From: Chamaea fasciata
Taxonomy: Eukaryota > Chordata > Aves > Passeriformes > Sylviidae
Reading direction: 5' to 3'
Assembly (NCBI GenBank): GCA_029207755.1
Contig: JARCOQ010000002.1
Span: forward strand, 115,950,375-116,014,374
Length of the DNA stretch: 64,000 nucleotides
Part shown: positions 27,347-42,300 of the stretch, piece by piece
Position numbering within the stretch: position 1 is the stretch's first letter
How the letters are laid out: the number at the start of each line of letters is the position of its first letter
Program-made: the position numbers and the translations under genes
Notes under the pieces: model-generated
Told to the model about the DNA's origin: nothing
The model's database searches: none
What the model saw: only the letters and a program-made list of their open reading frames with translations

Positions 27347-30300
27347 TAAAAATAAAACTAAAATAGTAACAATCAATAATAATTATTATTATTATAATCA
27401 GACTGTAATACTATTATTGTATAGCAATATAATATGCAACATAATAATAATAATAGAATATTATTAAGCCACATCCTCAGGAGGGCATTTCCATTCCCCA
27501 GGCCTCCAGCTTTCCCCACAAAGCTCAGCAAGTGGGGATAATTTAGACAAACCATTCTCCAGCTGATCCTCCATGAGGACACGGACCTGGAATGCCTCTG
27601 TACGTTGGATAACAGCAGCAGTCCAAAGCCAACACTTCCATTAGTGCAGAGCAAAGAATTCAGCTGCTGACATCACCAAAAAGGCCATTATGCAAATGAC
27701 CAGAACTTATTTAGAGTTGCTGTTCTCATTAGATTACTCATTACTGTCAGGAAGAGAAATGGTTTAGGTTCTGGAGCGGCTGAGCCCAGGAGGTCTGGAT
27801 TCCTGCAGATCCACATCCTCACCACCTACTGTCCTAAAAGAGCTTCCCTGACATCCCTCTACAGTCCCAGGGACTCCTTCCTTCCCCTCACTCCTCAGCA
27901 CCTCCATCCAAACGATCCACCTTCTGTTCCTTTCCGTACCCTCTGTGTCCCGTTCCCACAGCCCAAAGAGCAGATTGCTCTCCTCTGCACGGCCAGCACG
28001 GACATTTTTTGGGATGCAAGGCCAGGGAGAGCCCACACTGCCTTCCAAGGTGTTGGACACATCACCAGCCGAATTCTTGTCAAGTCTGTGCCCCTTTCCA
28101 GCTGCCAGTTCCCTCTTCCTTTAGTTCCTTTCCTGGAACTGCTGCAATCTGTATTAAGCCCCACATTGTTACACAGACTCCAAGGAAACAGGTCTCTGTG
28201 GGAACACTGGGATCTCTCACACAGCACCTCAGCCAAGCTTTGCTCCACCTAAGCCAGAGGATGAAGGCAGCAGGAATTTTTCCTTGCAATCCTGTGCCAG
28301 GGCTGCAAAGGAGTGCGGGAGATGAGGAGGCTGAAGGCTCTTCCCATCTCCAGTGGCACCAAGCCCAAGGATCAGGCACAGGAATAAGCTGGACCCAGCA
28401 AGGTCTTGGCCGTGCCTCTGATCTGTCCCAAACTGCTCAGGAAAGACATTTCTCAGTCAGCCCATGTAACCTCCCAGGCTGTGAGCTCTGGGAACAGCAC
28501 ACTAAATATCCCTGCTTGCCCCTGCTCACCTGGTAATTTCTTTTCCAGTTGCTGCTGTTCTTCTTCCAATGCTGGTTCTTCTGGTAACCTTTGGTCTACA
28601 GACACTGAACTGGCAGCAGAAATGCCACTGCCAGAACGGACTCTTCTGCCAAGGAAACAGGGATTGCAGGTGCTTAGCAGAACCCAGGCCTACACAAATT
28701 ATTTGTGATTTAATGATGAGATCAAATGAAATGCAATGATGTCATGTTTAATGGCACTCGATGTTCATTAAGTGCTGCCCAGAGGGTCTCACTCAGGCAT
28801 TGCCTCAGGACAACAGGATTTTCCAGGATCCCAGCAGTCCACTGGTGAGCTCAGAACCAGTCCCAAATTCTGCTTCCTGATGAGTTCAACCCTGTCCCTG
28901 AGATCTCTCACTTGGGGGGAGATTTTTCCCCAACCAGTCTGGGTTTGGGGAAACGCTGACTTAAACTACAGCAAAAGTAGCAGAGACAGAGGAAGAGCTC
29001 ACTAGAGTCAAGCTAAAAGCAAGATCCCAGGTGGAACACAGAAAAATTTGGAATCTTCAGGAGGATCCCTGAAGAACAGGGTATAAACCCACTCATTTCC
29101 ATTGCTGTTACTGTCTTTCCATCTGTTTCTCCATAAAGAAAGCAAAATGGAGCAAGAGAAGAGATGAGGGACCCCACTGCTCCCAAACCCAGCTGTACCA
29201 AAAGAGGCCTGGATGTGGTGCAGGGCAAATCCATACTGGAATTCCAATACATTCCAACTGCTCTACAGGAGTATGAGCCTGAAGTTAAATCTGGATTTCT
29301 GTGGCCAGACTGAGCAAGTTTGGAAGGTGTGCCAGCAGAAACACCCAGCCAAAGCCTGCTCTCACAGGGCGAAAGGTGAGGGGTCACTGCTCAGTGTCCT
29401 GTACTTGGCACTCACAGAAGCATCCCAAAGGAAATACAAAACTCAGGAGTGAGATTCCCAAGGGATGAGCAGTTACCTGAAGGAAGGCGGGATGTACTCT
29501 GGGGGCAGTGCAGGGGGCAGTGGCTGACCAGACATTGCTACATCAATGAGGTGCATAGCCAGGATAAACTCCTCAGCTGTCAGCTTCCCATCTTGATCGA
29601 TGTCAGAGAGATTCCTTGTTAAAGGCAAGGGACAAAGCGAGGAAATGATTAAACATTAAAAATCCCTGTTCAAAGGCATCGTTTCAACATATAAGTTCCA
29701 AACGAATTCAATTATTTCACTATTTTTGCCACACTGCTTTTTCAAAACAAATGAAAAGCAAACCCCAAATGCTTCCCTATTTCCCCCATTTCCTGTGGCT
29801 GTCTGCCTGAAATCCAGCCTTGCAGCCACAGCTTCTGCTTCTCCTGCTCTGACTGCTGCCTGCAGCACGTGCCAGGGAAGGAATCTCAGCCAGTGCAGTT
29901 CTCCTGAACACCCAAAAGAACCAGCTCAGGTGTTTGGCAGACCTCTTAGATTTGGTCTCCCTCCTCCCTGGAGGCTCCTGTCTCACATTCCAGGGCACCC
30001 ACCGGCAGTGAAATCAAAGCCAGTGATGTTCCAGTCCTGACAAGCACCAACCCCCCCTGGCATGATGCACATATTAAACATTATGGAGCAATGTCTCTGG
30101 AGGCCCCAAAGCGGAGCTGCAACAGAGGCACAAAACGCTTTCACTCCTGTTAAGGTGGTGTTGGACTGAATTAACAGCCAGAGACAGCACCCAGGGAGCA
30201 GCTGGAGCTGGGCCAGGAGGGATTGAGGGGGGATTGTAGGGCGAGGCTCTTCCCCCAGAGGGTGCCGGGCACTGCCCAGGCTCCCCAGGGAATGGGCACG

Positions 30301-33300
30301 GCCCCGAGGCTGCCAGAGCTCCAGGAGCCTTTGGACAGCGCTGCCAGGGATGCCCGGGGGGGATTGTTGGGGCTCTGGGCAGGGACTGGATGGTCCCTGT
30401 GGGTTTACTCCCAGCTCAGGATTTGTTTCTCCAGCATGCTGCACACGAATCATGCAGGAAAATCACCCCTGATGCTGTGAAAATCAAAGGGAAGTAAGTG
30501 ATCAGTTCTTCTGAAGTCCCAAGGCACAGGACTTTGCCGCTGGGATTTAAATCTGGGAGACAACCCCAGCCTCCCTCCATCCACACCTATGGCACTGAAC
30601 CCTGAGGCTGGAGCACAGGCACGAGCCAGGAGACTGGGAATGTGCCAGGCACAGGAATGACTGGGCAGCTGGGTCCACCCCTGGGTTAGAACCCCCAGGA
30701 GAGCCCAGAGGCTGAGCATCAACTCTTCCCTTCGAGTGTGTGAGTCGGGGATTTCTGCCCCAGCACAGGCTGACAAACCTCACCCCAGGCAGCAGCAGCC
30801 CCAGAGCAGGGCTCAGGAAAGGACCCACAGGAGCCGGAATGTCCCTTCCCTATCTCAGTGCACTGGCAGTTGTGAATGTCCCCAGCTGAGTGAGTCCTGC
30901 TTGCAGCTCCTGGAGTGAGCTGGTGGCAGCTGCCTGCCCACACAGGCGCTCCAAGGCTGGCAAAAGCAGAGCATTTCTTGGTTAATCATCTGCTGGGGGG
31001 ACTGGGCTGATTTGTTTTTATCCCTTTGTTAGGAAACAGAGAAAGAAAAAGAGTGGTTTTTAATTTACAACACAACTGCCAGTGCTTTGCAAAGGGAACA
31101 AGTGCAGCTGAATGCAGCACTGCCATCCTCACACTGAGCCCCTGGGCCAGCTCCAACGCTCCTCAAGCAAACACTCCTAAAGGACAGAAGTTAATTAGGA
31201 ACAACTTTCCATGGGGCAGTAAAAACATAATAAAGTTCAGCAAACGACAAGTTGGAAGGCAAAAGGGAAGCTGAGACAAAACCTTTTAAAATCCATTCTT
31301 GTAAAGGTCCGTGAGTCCAGTCCCTGGGGAATCAGCCCTCCCAAGCCCATGGAAAAGGCAGAGAACCCCCAGAGAAAGTGTGGTTTGGGTTAAGCTTCCT
31401 GTTCTACCACCTGTGCAAAGGTAAATGTTTCCCTGGTGCTCCGTCAGGGAATGTGCAAGGCACAGGATGCTGAACATCTGCTCTGCCTAAAAACCCCAGC
31501 TTCCAAAAGATCACACAAAAGATGCTCCTGGTGCTCTCGTGGAGTAATATTAATAAAGGCAGAGAAGTGCAGGTTTTGTTTATAAAGTTACACATGAGAA
31601 AGAGCAACTTGTGATTTATTAGTGAGCCTGAAGATGGAGAAAAGCCCACGGGCTCCAGTGCAGAGGTTTCAGAGGAGTTTGTGTTTTGATGGAAATGGGA
31701 ACATTTATTTTACCATATTGTAGCCAGCTGAGCCTGGGGTAAACTTGACTGCATGAGAATCGTTCTTGCTTGGGGACCTAAAAAGGAAACAAATATCAAC
31801 AAAATAAGCGAGACATGTGACCAGCAGAAACTTGGCTCCCCCAAATAACCAAGAAATAATGCTTCACTTCTGCAAAACAACCACAGAATCCCAGACTGGT
31901 TTGGGTTGGGAGGGACCTTAAAGCCCATCCAGTGCCATGGGCAGGGACACCTCCCGCTGTCCCCAGTGTCCAAGCTGGCCTGGGACACTGCCAGGGATCC
32001 AGGGGCAGCCACAGCTGCTCTGGGCAATCAAACCACTCAGATTAAAAGCCAAGACAGCTCCAAACCACAAAGACATGCACCAGAACAGGTAAAATCAAGC
32101 CAGGGGACCAGCCTAGTCTCTCCCTGGCACTGGACACTGCTCTCAGCAGTGGGTGAACCAAGCACTGGAAATGGCTGCACAAGTTTTTCAGAACTCACTG
32201 TGCCCTTCTCCAGAAGCATTTCCCAGGGCCAACTTTGCAGCAAATAAAGGAAAGATGGCGATAAAATGATCCCAGCTGTGATGAGGATTTGCTTCTAAAC
32301 GAGAGCATTAAGCACTTGGGAGATTCAAACAGAGAAATACCGATGAGTCTCTTACTATGTGAACAACACCCTCAGAGGCATTAAATCAGCTCTTACAGCT
32401 CGAAACAAGGAGACAAGAGAAGCTGTGCAGTACCTGTCAAGTGTCCACTCATGGTTTTGTCGTGGCTGTTGAAGAGCTGCCGGTACTTGAGCCGTGAGGA
32501 CTGAGGCACAGCCCACTCTGCCACGGCAGGAGAGCTGCAAGGACAGCAGGACAACAGGGACAATTGGGAATTTCATCTCATGAAGGTAACGGCAACAACC
32601 ACAGAGTCATAAATCACAGAAGGGTTTGGGCTGGAGGGTCTTCAAAACCCACTCAGTGCCACCCCTGCCATGGCAGGGACACCTCCCAGTGTCCCCAGTG
32701 TCCAAGCTGGCCTTGGGCACTGCCAGGGATCCACAGCTGCTCTGGGCACCCTGTGCCAGGGCCTGCCCCCTCACAAGAGGCTGAAGTGCTGCACTGAGAA
32801 CAAGTTTTATGCCTGGAAATGTCCTTTTCCCCAGTTTTGCTGTGAGGGTGGGGAGGTACTGAGGTGTCCCAGAGCAGCTGTGGCTGCCCCTGGATCCCTG
32901 GCAGTGCCCAAGGCCAGGCTGGACACTGGGGACAGTGCGAGGTGTCCCTGACCATGGCAGGGGTGGCACTGGGTGGGATTTAAGGTCCCTCCCAACCCAA
33001 TCCATCCCATGATTCCATGATCTAATATTCCCTGCTATTCCTGAAACCACCACAGGTTTGACCTCTTGTTTGCAAACATTTATCGCAATTGATTCTCTTG
33101 GAAGATGCTTTTTTTTCCTAAGAGTTTTGCTTTTTTCTTTACTGGCAGAGTATGAAGGAACCTAAATTGTTCGGAGGAGCTACAAGATTTTACCTGAATA
33201 TGTAAAAGGAAATGCAGAATAACGTTTTACTCTGTCTTTGACTGTTTCTCTTAGCCAAATAGAGCTGGTGAAGGAAAACAAATATAAAATATACTGGAAA

Positions 33301-36300
33301 TGTAGGCAAAAAAAGGTGTGAAAAAGCCACATTGGAATGTAAAGTTTCTCATAATGGAACTCAAGTGAGGAATGTAAAATTCCCAGTTTTAATTCATTCC
33401 CATTGCAGGCTGAGTTGATTTGCAGCTTTAATTGCCCAGGCTCGAAGGCTGAGAAGTCTTAATTCTGAAAAACGAGGAGCCGAGTTTTTCTGCCTTTAGG
33501 CACATTCAGACTCCGTCCTTTTTTTGACCTTATAAACCATTCTCACGTGACAAGACACAAACCAGGATCTCTATTTCTATTTTTGATTTCCAATCTCTTG
33601 AGCTTTAATAACACCCCTTCACGGGAGCAGAGCAAAAACAAGCTGCCCCTTTCAATAATGAAAATAAGAAAAAAGGCTAAATATTTAATTTTTACCCGTA
33701 GGAATTCTTCCTCAGTTTCGCTGGATTTGGGGGTTCCACCCATTTTAACTTCTGTGTCACACATCAATTATATCAGAGCCTCCCTATTCTGTTACTGGCC
33801 AGTTTAGATTTCAGAGAGAAAATTAATTGCTCTGAAAGACTTTTAATTATTTGCCACTTATCTAAATAGCAGGGCAATCGAAAAGCCTGCAGAAGGAAAG
33901 GAAAATAAAACCACGTCATTTAACTGTGTCCCAAGCTATCCTCCTCTTGCAAAAAAACCTGTGCCATAGATCTGTGAGATTTATAAGGACTTTGGGAAAA
34001 CCTGCTCTCACCTCCTCTGAGGAAGTTTTATTTTGTTAGATCCATATTTTTTTTAAACCAGAGTAAAACCCTTTTTGCCCAACCACACGTTTTTCTAGGC
34101 CTTGGAATAATCTAAAAAACCCCTTTAAGTTATTTTTCACACAGAACTTGAAGAATATGGAAGAAACAGTGATGTGGAGTGCATTTAAAGCATGAGACCT
34201 ATTAAATATTTTGCTTTTAGCAATTACCCTGGAGTTGCTCATTCTAAATAATGCATTACTCGCCTTGTTTTCACAGCACCAGGAGCGACTGTGCACGACG
34301 CAGGTTTTGTTTATAGAAGCAAATGCTCTTCTAAAACTCAAGTGATGATAATGTCAGCACCGCTAGCAGTTCATTATTTTATTTCCACGATTCCCTGCTC
34401 CTGGAGCATTCCCCGTAAAGCCACAGAACACCGTGCAGGAAGTGATTTCTGCCAGAACTATTGTTTCAGACAACCACTTTGGGCAAGGGAAGGAGTTTTG
34501 CCAAGCCTGGGGACCCAAACCCCCCCTGGCTGCCCCTCCCTGCCCCAGCCCCACCTGGCCACGTCGAAGGATTGTGCCTTTTGCAGCTTTGCATTGAGCT
34601 GAGCTCCCGGCCCCGAGCGGCTGAAGGAAGAACTCTTTGGCAAAGTGGCTGTGGAGAGAGAGAGAACAGGGATTTGTTGCTATTCACAGTGAACTAGGCA
34701 ATTCCCGTGGCATCCATTCAGCTCCTACGTCACCAAGCACTGTGGGTCTGATGGGAGCTTTTTAACAATATAAAGATCAGAGAGTCCAGCAGGACAGGGG
34801 GAAACACAAGGGCACTTCCCTCGTATCTTTTTACTTCCCCAGCTTTATGGAAACCCTGCTGACACCAAATTATATTTTGAGACACGTTAGAAACCATATG
34901 GAGTTCAGTATTACAGCCACCCTAACAGACAGCAGCACTTCAGTAGCTATAAAGAGACAGGAGAGGCCCAATTTCCAGGCAACAGTTTCCTGGCAAGTTC
35001 ATTTCTCCAAGCGCTGTTTTATTTTCTCACCACGAGGGACTCCTGCGGGAGGCCATGTCCACATTCCTTCTTTTAGCTCTTCTCCAAGTGTGCCAAGTGG
35101 GCTAAAGCAAAGCACAGTCCTTCCCCAAAGGCATCACTGGGAGTGGCTAATCCCACGCGTCCCAAGGAAATGCAGGGGAGCTGTTAGGAGCAGGAGACAG
35201 AGAGTGAGAGCGGCGTACCGGGGTGAGCGAAAGCAGGCAGGGGCTGGATGACAGCAGGAGCTCCGTTAGCCAGGGGAGGGACGGCGGCGGGGACAGAGGA
35301 CACCAGCGGGGGGGACATCCCCACGACTGGGATGGATGCCATGGGCACTGGGGCCACAGTGGTGAGGGAGGGCATGTTGGCAATGCCCCCGAGACCTACG
35401 GGCGAGAAAAGCACAGGTTGGTTCCGACGCGCACCCCAGCCGGCGCCCGCCGGGCCACTGACACCTCCCAACCCCTGGGACAGCCCCCCAGCCCAGGGCA
35501 GCGCAGCAGGGACACCAAGGGGACACAGGGCACAGCGACAGCCCTGCCCCGAACCGTCCGGCAGCATGGAAGGACGGAATTGTGTGCCTGGAAGAGTGTG
35601 AGGAGCAGCGCCCGGGGAGGAGCGAGCCCCCAGGCTGACACGGAGCTGCAGGATTAGTGCTCCAGCCTCCAGCTGGGATGAGACAGGGCAAAGCTCATGG
35701 GGAGGGCACAGGGATCAGAGGCTCAGGGTAAGCACAGCTGCAGGGAGGTTAAGGAGGGCCAGTGGTGCCAGGGGAAGAAGAAGGAGGGACGTGCAAGCAG
35801 CTCCCATCAATCCACAGGGAATGAGAATAATGGGGGAATCGCCCATTTGGCTGGGGTTTGTGGGGGCTCGTTTCATTTTGCCTTTTCTCACTTAACCCTG
35901 TATTTGCTCTGCCCAGTTTCACTGTTTTCTTCCAAAGAATTTTTTTTTTCTGACTGTAAAACTTGTGGGGGTTAACAGTGGATCAAACCACACTGCTGCA
36001 AGCAGTTTATCAAAAGCACTGCTCCAGGATATTTAGATGGGATCCTGGGCAGGAATTGTTCCCTGGCAGGGAAGGCAGGCCCTGGAATTGAATTCCCAGA
36101 TTGCTGTGGCTGCCCCTGGATCCCTGGCAGTGCCCAAGGCCAGCTTGGACACTGGGGACAGTGGGAGGTGTCCCTGCCCACGGCAGGGGTGGCACTGGGT
36201 GGGCTCTGAGGTCCCTTCCATGATTCCATGATTCCCAGGCACCAATAACCCTGAGCCACAGCAAAGACTAAAGCAGAAAGGGAAAGAACCTCTCAGAACA

Positions 36301-39300
36301 GGACCAAGGTGTCAGAGGTTCAGCTTTATTCAGTTATTTTCCTTTCCCCATCCCATCTTCCCTTCTCTTTTCCTAGAAATGATGGTGGCTTTGGCAATAT
36401 TTCACTCCTACCAGAGCAGCCCTGCTCATCAAAGCAGAAGGTGCAGAGATTAAAAAAAAACCTCAAGAACAACAGAGCAGATCTTGAGAAAGCTGGAGAT
36501 CCACTAATGCCAACAGCTCAAACCACAACTCCAGCCCCCTGGAATGCAGTAGCCCCACCACCTGAGCCACGTTTTGTCTGCAGCAGTGCAAACCTGAAGC
36601 AAGCAGGAGCTCAGCTCAGCTAAAAGCCCGATGCAATTTGTCCCAGGGCGCGTGCAACATCTGGGTTGGAGTCCACGTGCTCTTAGAAGCACTTCTTTCT
36701 TAAAATTTTCTTGGAGAAACTGCAAAATGGGATCGCTGCAGTCCCAGGTAACAAGGAGGGCAAGAGAGGAAAAGAGGGATCTTACCAAATCCTGGGGCAC
36801 CGGGCAGGGCGAGGGGCGGCTGCTTCATGACGGGCGGCAGCGCGGCCGGGAGCTGGTAACCCTGGAGCTTCAGTTTGATCAGTTTCATAGCTATGGAAAA
36901 CTCCAGGGGATCCATCCTGCCGTCATTGTTCATGTCAGCTAGAGCCCTGCAAAACACAGTGTTCTCACAGTTCTGTTCTGCAACACGGAACTTCAAGCCC
37001 TGCCCCAGGAGCAGGCTCACGTGAGTGTGGATATTCAAGGCTGCGGAAGGGGCTGGAGCCCCAGGAGGGGCTGAGGGAGCTGGGCAAGGGGCTGAGCCTG
37101 GAGAAAAGGAGGCTCAGGGGGGACCTGGTGGCTCTGCACAAGTCCCTGCCAGGAGGGGACAGCCGGGGGGGTCGGGCTCTGCTCCCAGGGAACAGGGACA
37201 GCAGGAGAGGGAACGGCCTCAGGCTGGCCCAGGGGAGGCTCAGCTTGGCCAGCAGCAGGAATTTCCCCATGGAAAGGGTGCTCAGGCCTTGGCAGGGGCT
37301 GCCCAGGGAGCTTTGGAGTGCCCGTCCCTGCAGGTGTCACCTGGAGGTGGCACTCAGAGCTCCGGGCTGGGGACAAGGTGGGACTGCCTGGGCTGGGAGG
37401 GCTTTTCCAGCCTCAGGGATTTGGGGATTCTCAGTAATTTCCACCCAAAATCATACCAGACTAAAAATAAGACATTATTTAAATTTAAGAGCTCCTTGAT
37501 CTCTTTCCTGGGGTGATTAATAAACAATTTTAAATAATTTTAATAATTTTAAAGTTCCTTTTCACCTCTGTTGCAGGCATTACAACGAAGCACCCAGAAC
37601 AAACGCAGCTGTACAAAAACTTCGCAAAATCACACCAATGAGAGCACGGGGTCCTCAAACGGCAGCACAGAGAAGCAAATCACTGAGCCTGCAAATCTCT
37701 ACTCTAGCTCCACTTAAAATAAAACGTTCTTTAAATCTGTGCCTCCCCTCAGCACCGCTCCATCTGCGAGTGTGCAAATGTGTTTTCAATTAAACAATAG
37801 CACTCAAGATGAAACATTGAGCCTAGGCCTTGAATAGGCTTTCAGGGGAAGGAGTCTGACTTAAACAGTCTGCTTTTTGTTCCTTGCCTTGCTAGTTAAG
37901 AAAACCCCGCTCAGCAGGGAATAGGGGTGGGAGCTTGGGGGGGCGAAGAGAAGCAGGAAGAAGAGTGTCAGTTCCTGCCACTGCACACCAAAAAAAAACC
38001 CCCCAGTAAATGCACATCAATACCAGACCCAGCTGCAAACTTACTTTTGAACACCACGCTGGTTTCTTTGCGTTTGTTTGAAGAATTAAGTACAGACCTC
38101 AGCACTGCAATAACACAGATCTTGAAGTTCACGCGTTTCTTTCTATGTCATGGGCGTGGCCCTGGGCAGTGTGGTTGAAGCAGAGCTTCGTTTCTGATCA
38201 AATTCCTCTCGAAGAGAGGTTTTGTGCAACTAGGTGGAAAGTTATCCCAGAAGTAACCCAGTGAATTGACAGCTATTTATAACTGATACACAAGGAGACA
38301 GCCAGGTAAAGGCAGTGGCAAAACAAAAATCTTCCCACTCCAAAAAAACCCCCCAAAACTTGAAAACCCCCACGGAGAGGCAGATCCCAGCCCAGGTTTA
38401 GATCCCTGGCAGCATCACAGACACTCCAAACTTCTCAGCACTCCTGGGAAAGGATTTTCAGTGGTGTAGCTGCCTTAATCCACCAGTTCTGATGTCATGG
38501 GGCTACATAACAGAAGTTAAAATCTGGGAGCAGCATTTAAAGAAAGTCTGGAGAGGACACTGAGAGTTAGATGCTGATGTCCTTAAAAAGCATGTGCTGC
38601 ACCTGTGCCTGAAAGATGCTGAATCCCAGAACCCCGGGCTGGGCTGGGAGGGACCTCAGAGCTCATCCCATCCCACCCCTGCCATGGCAGGGACACCTCC
38701 CACTGTCCCCAGTGTCCAACCTGGCCTTGGGCACTGCCAGGGATCCAGGGGCAGCCACAGCTGCTCTGGGAATTCCATCCTCACCCTGCCAGGGAACAAT
38801 TCCTGATTCCCAAGATCCCATCCAATCCTACTTTGAAGCCATTCCCTGTGTCCTGCCCCTGCAGGCCTTGTCCCCAGTCCCTGTGCAGCTCTCCTGGAGC
38901 CCCTTCAGGCCCTGCCAGGGGCTCGGAGCTCTCCCTGGAGCTTCTCCTCTCCAGGGGAGCACTCCCAGCTCTCCCAGCCTGTCTTCCCAGTGGCTTCTAT
39001 ACCTGCAAACACTTTGATTTCTATTTCTATGAACAGGCACAGAGAGACCCTCAGTGGGTTCTATCCCTGGCCAGGACAATGCAGGAAGAGTAAAGATCAC
39101 CCCGTAGGAACCTCAATTCTCAGGGCACCATTTCCTGCTGGGACACAGCCAATCTCTGCACCCTACACGGGAAAATATTCCTTGCCCAGCAATCAAAAAC
39201 TCTGATGTGCGCCAGTGTCATTGCTCCCATTGAACTCCAATTCCCATCAGCAGCTCCAGCTTTTCATTCAACATCTGACCTTCTGTGAACTCCTTTACCC

Positions 39301-42300
39301 CACACCAACAGCTTCATTACTGAAATTACCAGCACAAATATCAGTGCAGAGAGTTCTCTCTGCACCCTCCAGCATTTCTCCAGCTTTACAGTGGGAGAAG
39401 AAAAAGCAGCTTTTCTCTGACAAACTCTGCCTGCAAAAAGAGGACGCATTTTCAGTTCTAGTTGCAGAAGTTGGTGTCAGGCTGTTGGATTTTACTGTGC
39501 TGCAGCTGAAATGCAGGGAGGGCCAGCCAGCAAACACCACCTAATTCCACTAATTTCTGCTCCTAATGAAGTTGGGACAATGTGGAGCCCTGGCATTTGT
39601 TTCATTTGTGGTCTGGCCGGAACCAGTGCAGAGTAACTGGATTAAACCCTGACCAAACATTTCTTACATTCTGTAGGCCAGGCCTGTGTTTGTATTTAAT
39701 GACAAGAGCTGCAGTGGGCTCAGGTGCTGACAAATCCTTCCCCATGGATCTCTTCCTCCTCCTTTCTCTCAGCTTTTCTGCAGAATGAAAAGCCAGCTTG
39801 ATTACTCCTGCATTGATGAGGTGCAGAAACTGAACACGGGCAGTTTTCCCATCAAAGACGCTGTAATTAGCACACAAACCATCTACCCACGAAAGCAGCA
39901 CTGTGCCAAACCAAGGAGCAGCTGCAGGTCCCACAGCTGGACTGATTGAGCTGGGCATTGCTGTTGGAGCCCCGGGCACGGAGAATTCCAGACTCTGCTG
40001 GCAGGCACCGAGCCCCAGGCAAACACTGCATCGCACCTGAGGCCGTGGAAAAGGCTCCCAAAATGGAGTGACAGCTCTGGGATTGTGGCTGTGGGGTTTG
40101 GATAGAAGGGTGTGATAGCACAGGGTGGGAAACTCAGAGCTGGAGGGTTTAGAATACAGTAATATGGAGAGAAAGCAGGATGGAGGGTTTAGGGCAGAGG
40201 CTGAGTCCTTCTTTTTCACCTTCTTCTCCATGCTCTGGGTGGGGGTTTGGAATTGGGTAGAAAAGTCCCCACTGCGGGCCAGGGCGGGTTGGTTATTGGG
40301 TTAAAAGTCAAAGTACTTTATGTGTCATCTCACTACTGGATAATTTATGCTTCAAAGACCTTAGAAAGAGTTAAGAGCCAGAGCCATTTTTGACCCTGTT
40401 GGCTGGAACTCAACCTGTGAGACTGTGCTATGGATAAGAATTAATCAACATCCGAGTCTGAACACGAAAACCGTGTCTCCTGTGCTTTAATCCCGGCTCC
40501 AACAGAAGAAAAGAAGATAAAAACCCCACGCATTGCCACACTGGACTGCACAGTCCCAGCTGTGCTACAGGCTCAGCAGGGAGCAGCACTCAGGCCTCAG
40601 TCAGCCCAGGGATGCCTTGCAGAAGTCACAGCTCCCAGAATTACCGCCCTTCGCCCACCCTTGGACACATGTCCAGGAGGGAAGCAGATGTCAGGAACAG
40701 GGAAGGCACCCAGTGACTCTGTCCCAACAATGCCTGGAGGACACCTGGCACTGATTATTTCAGTTCTCCTTTCATCCCAGGGTCCAGGCCACACAGGAGA
40801 TGCTCTTTGAGGCCCCATTCCTCCGGGCTCTAAGGAAAGGCAGATTACTCTGCTTAAGCACAGTTATCTCCCAAAGCGCTGCAGGCCCAGCTCAAAGGCC
40901 AATTAGAGGCCTCCTAACTGATCACCAGCCTGGAGGAGTCTGGAGCTGCTGAAGGGTAGAAGAGCACAGAAGCTGGCATGGCAGATCATAATACTCCACT
41001 CCTTTGCTCACTGAGGTCCCAGAGACTTTTCTTTCCTTGAAGGAGGAGTACAAGGGGCACAGGAATTCTCAAAGCCAATAAAAACCAGGGAGCTGCTGTT
41101 TTGAAGGACTGTGAGTTCTGGAGAAGATTTGTGGGCTCAGGAATGAGGAACTGATCAGATTTATTCCTTGTGTCCCTCCAGCTGGGTTTTCCTTTAGGAA
41201 ACACAGCCCAGGCTTTTCTCACATTATTCCAATCAACTGTGTAAAATCACTAGAATGATCAAGAATAGGAAACACTTCCAAACCACCACACACACACACA
41301 GACATCCAGACACTTCCTCATGGATTCCCCACCCCTGGCAGTGTCCCAGGCGAGGCTGGACATTGGGGACAGTGGGAGGTGTCCCTGCCATGGCAGAGCT
41401 GGCACTGGGTGGGCTTTAAGGTCCCTCCCTCCCCAAACCATCCTGGGATTTCTCAGATCAGAAAATTAATTCCAGAGTTTTACAAGTTGTTCTAACTCAG
41501 AGTTAGAACTTTCCTTCCTTGAGGACTGCTGTACCTCCCCCTTCTCTCCCAGGTACAACCAAATGCTGCCCACAAATCCCCAGCCCAGCTATCCCAGGAG
41601 CAAAGACTGATGGAAGAACACTTTTCTGCAGCTCCCATCTCTCAGAGGTGTTGGGCTCATTACTCCAGAACTCTCCCTTTAAAGTACTCCAGGATCTATA
41701 TAAAGACTTTTTTTTTCCTTAAATATTTATTTCTCTTAATTCAGAGCTGACTGAAAAAAATAAGAGCGACAAAGAGAAAGGAATGTCCATGAGCTGCTTT
41801 ATGATTTAGAAAGGCAGCTTGAATAAGTTTCAGTTCAGCTTCATTAACAAAAATGTGCAGGTCTTGTCTCTATGACAACTCTAGAGGGAGTGGAATGATT
41901 CCCTTCCTCTCAAGAGCCTGGAAAACTGAATAATTCAGAGAGGAAGAGATCCTTAGTCAGACTATTTACAACTGTTTGGTTTTGTTCACACCTATTTAAA
42001 GCCAGTGCCTATGGAAGGTTTTTGGAGAAAGGATGTCTTGTTTAAGACAAAACTTCTTTCCTTGTTTAATTCAGAGGCAAGAGAAGTTCCAAAGGGACAT
42101 CTGAACACTCACTGAGGCTTCAGCTTTGATATTTGTAAGCTGAAGATAATTAGAAAAGAAAATGAGCTCTTTATTTAAAAGCCATGTAGATCTGGGCAGG
42201 CAGATTTCCAAAGCAACAAAATAATTCTACTCTTTCTCCTGTCAGAGCAAAATTCTGCCTTTCACAGTCCTTACTGCACCAGAAAGTTTTTGTAATGGCA

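Larger units (their letters stand above)
26686..28529 (-). other. ITSN1: ITSN1 intron 11
   Basis: 1844 bp. Contains a ~330-bp tandem duplication with CR1 tails (26790-27310) and AAT-type microsatellite sequence near 27288-27346. 27480-28529 has no recognised feature. Confidence 0.85.
32535..34554 (-). other. ITSN1: ITSN1 intron 7
   Basis: 2020 bp. Inverted CR1 pair at 32611-32775 and 32845-33025; 33026-34554 is AT-rich and unclassified. Confidence 0.85.
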
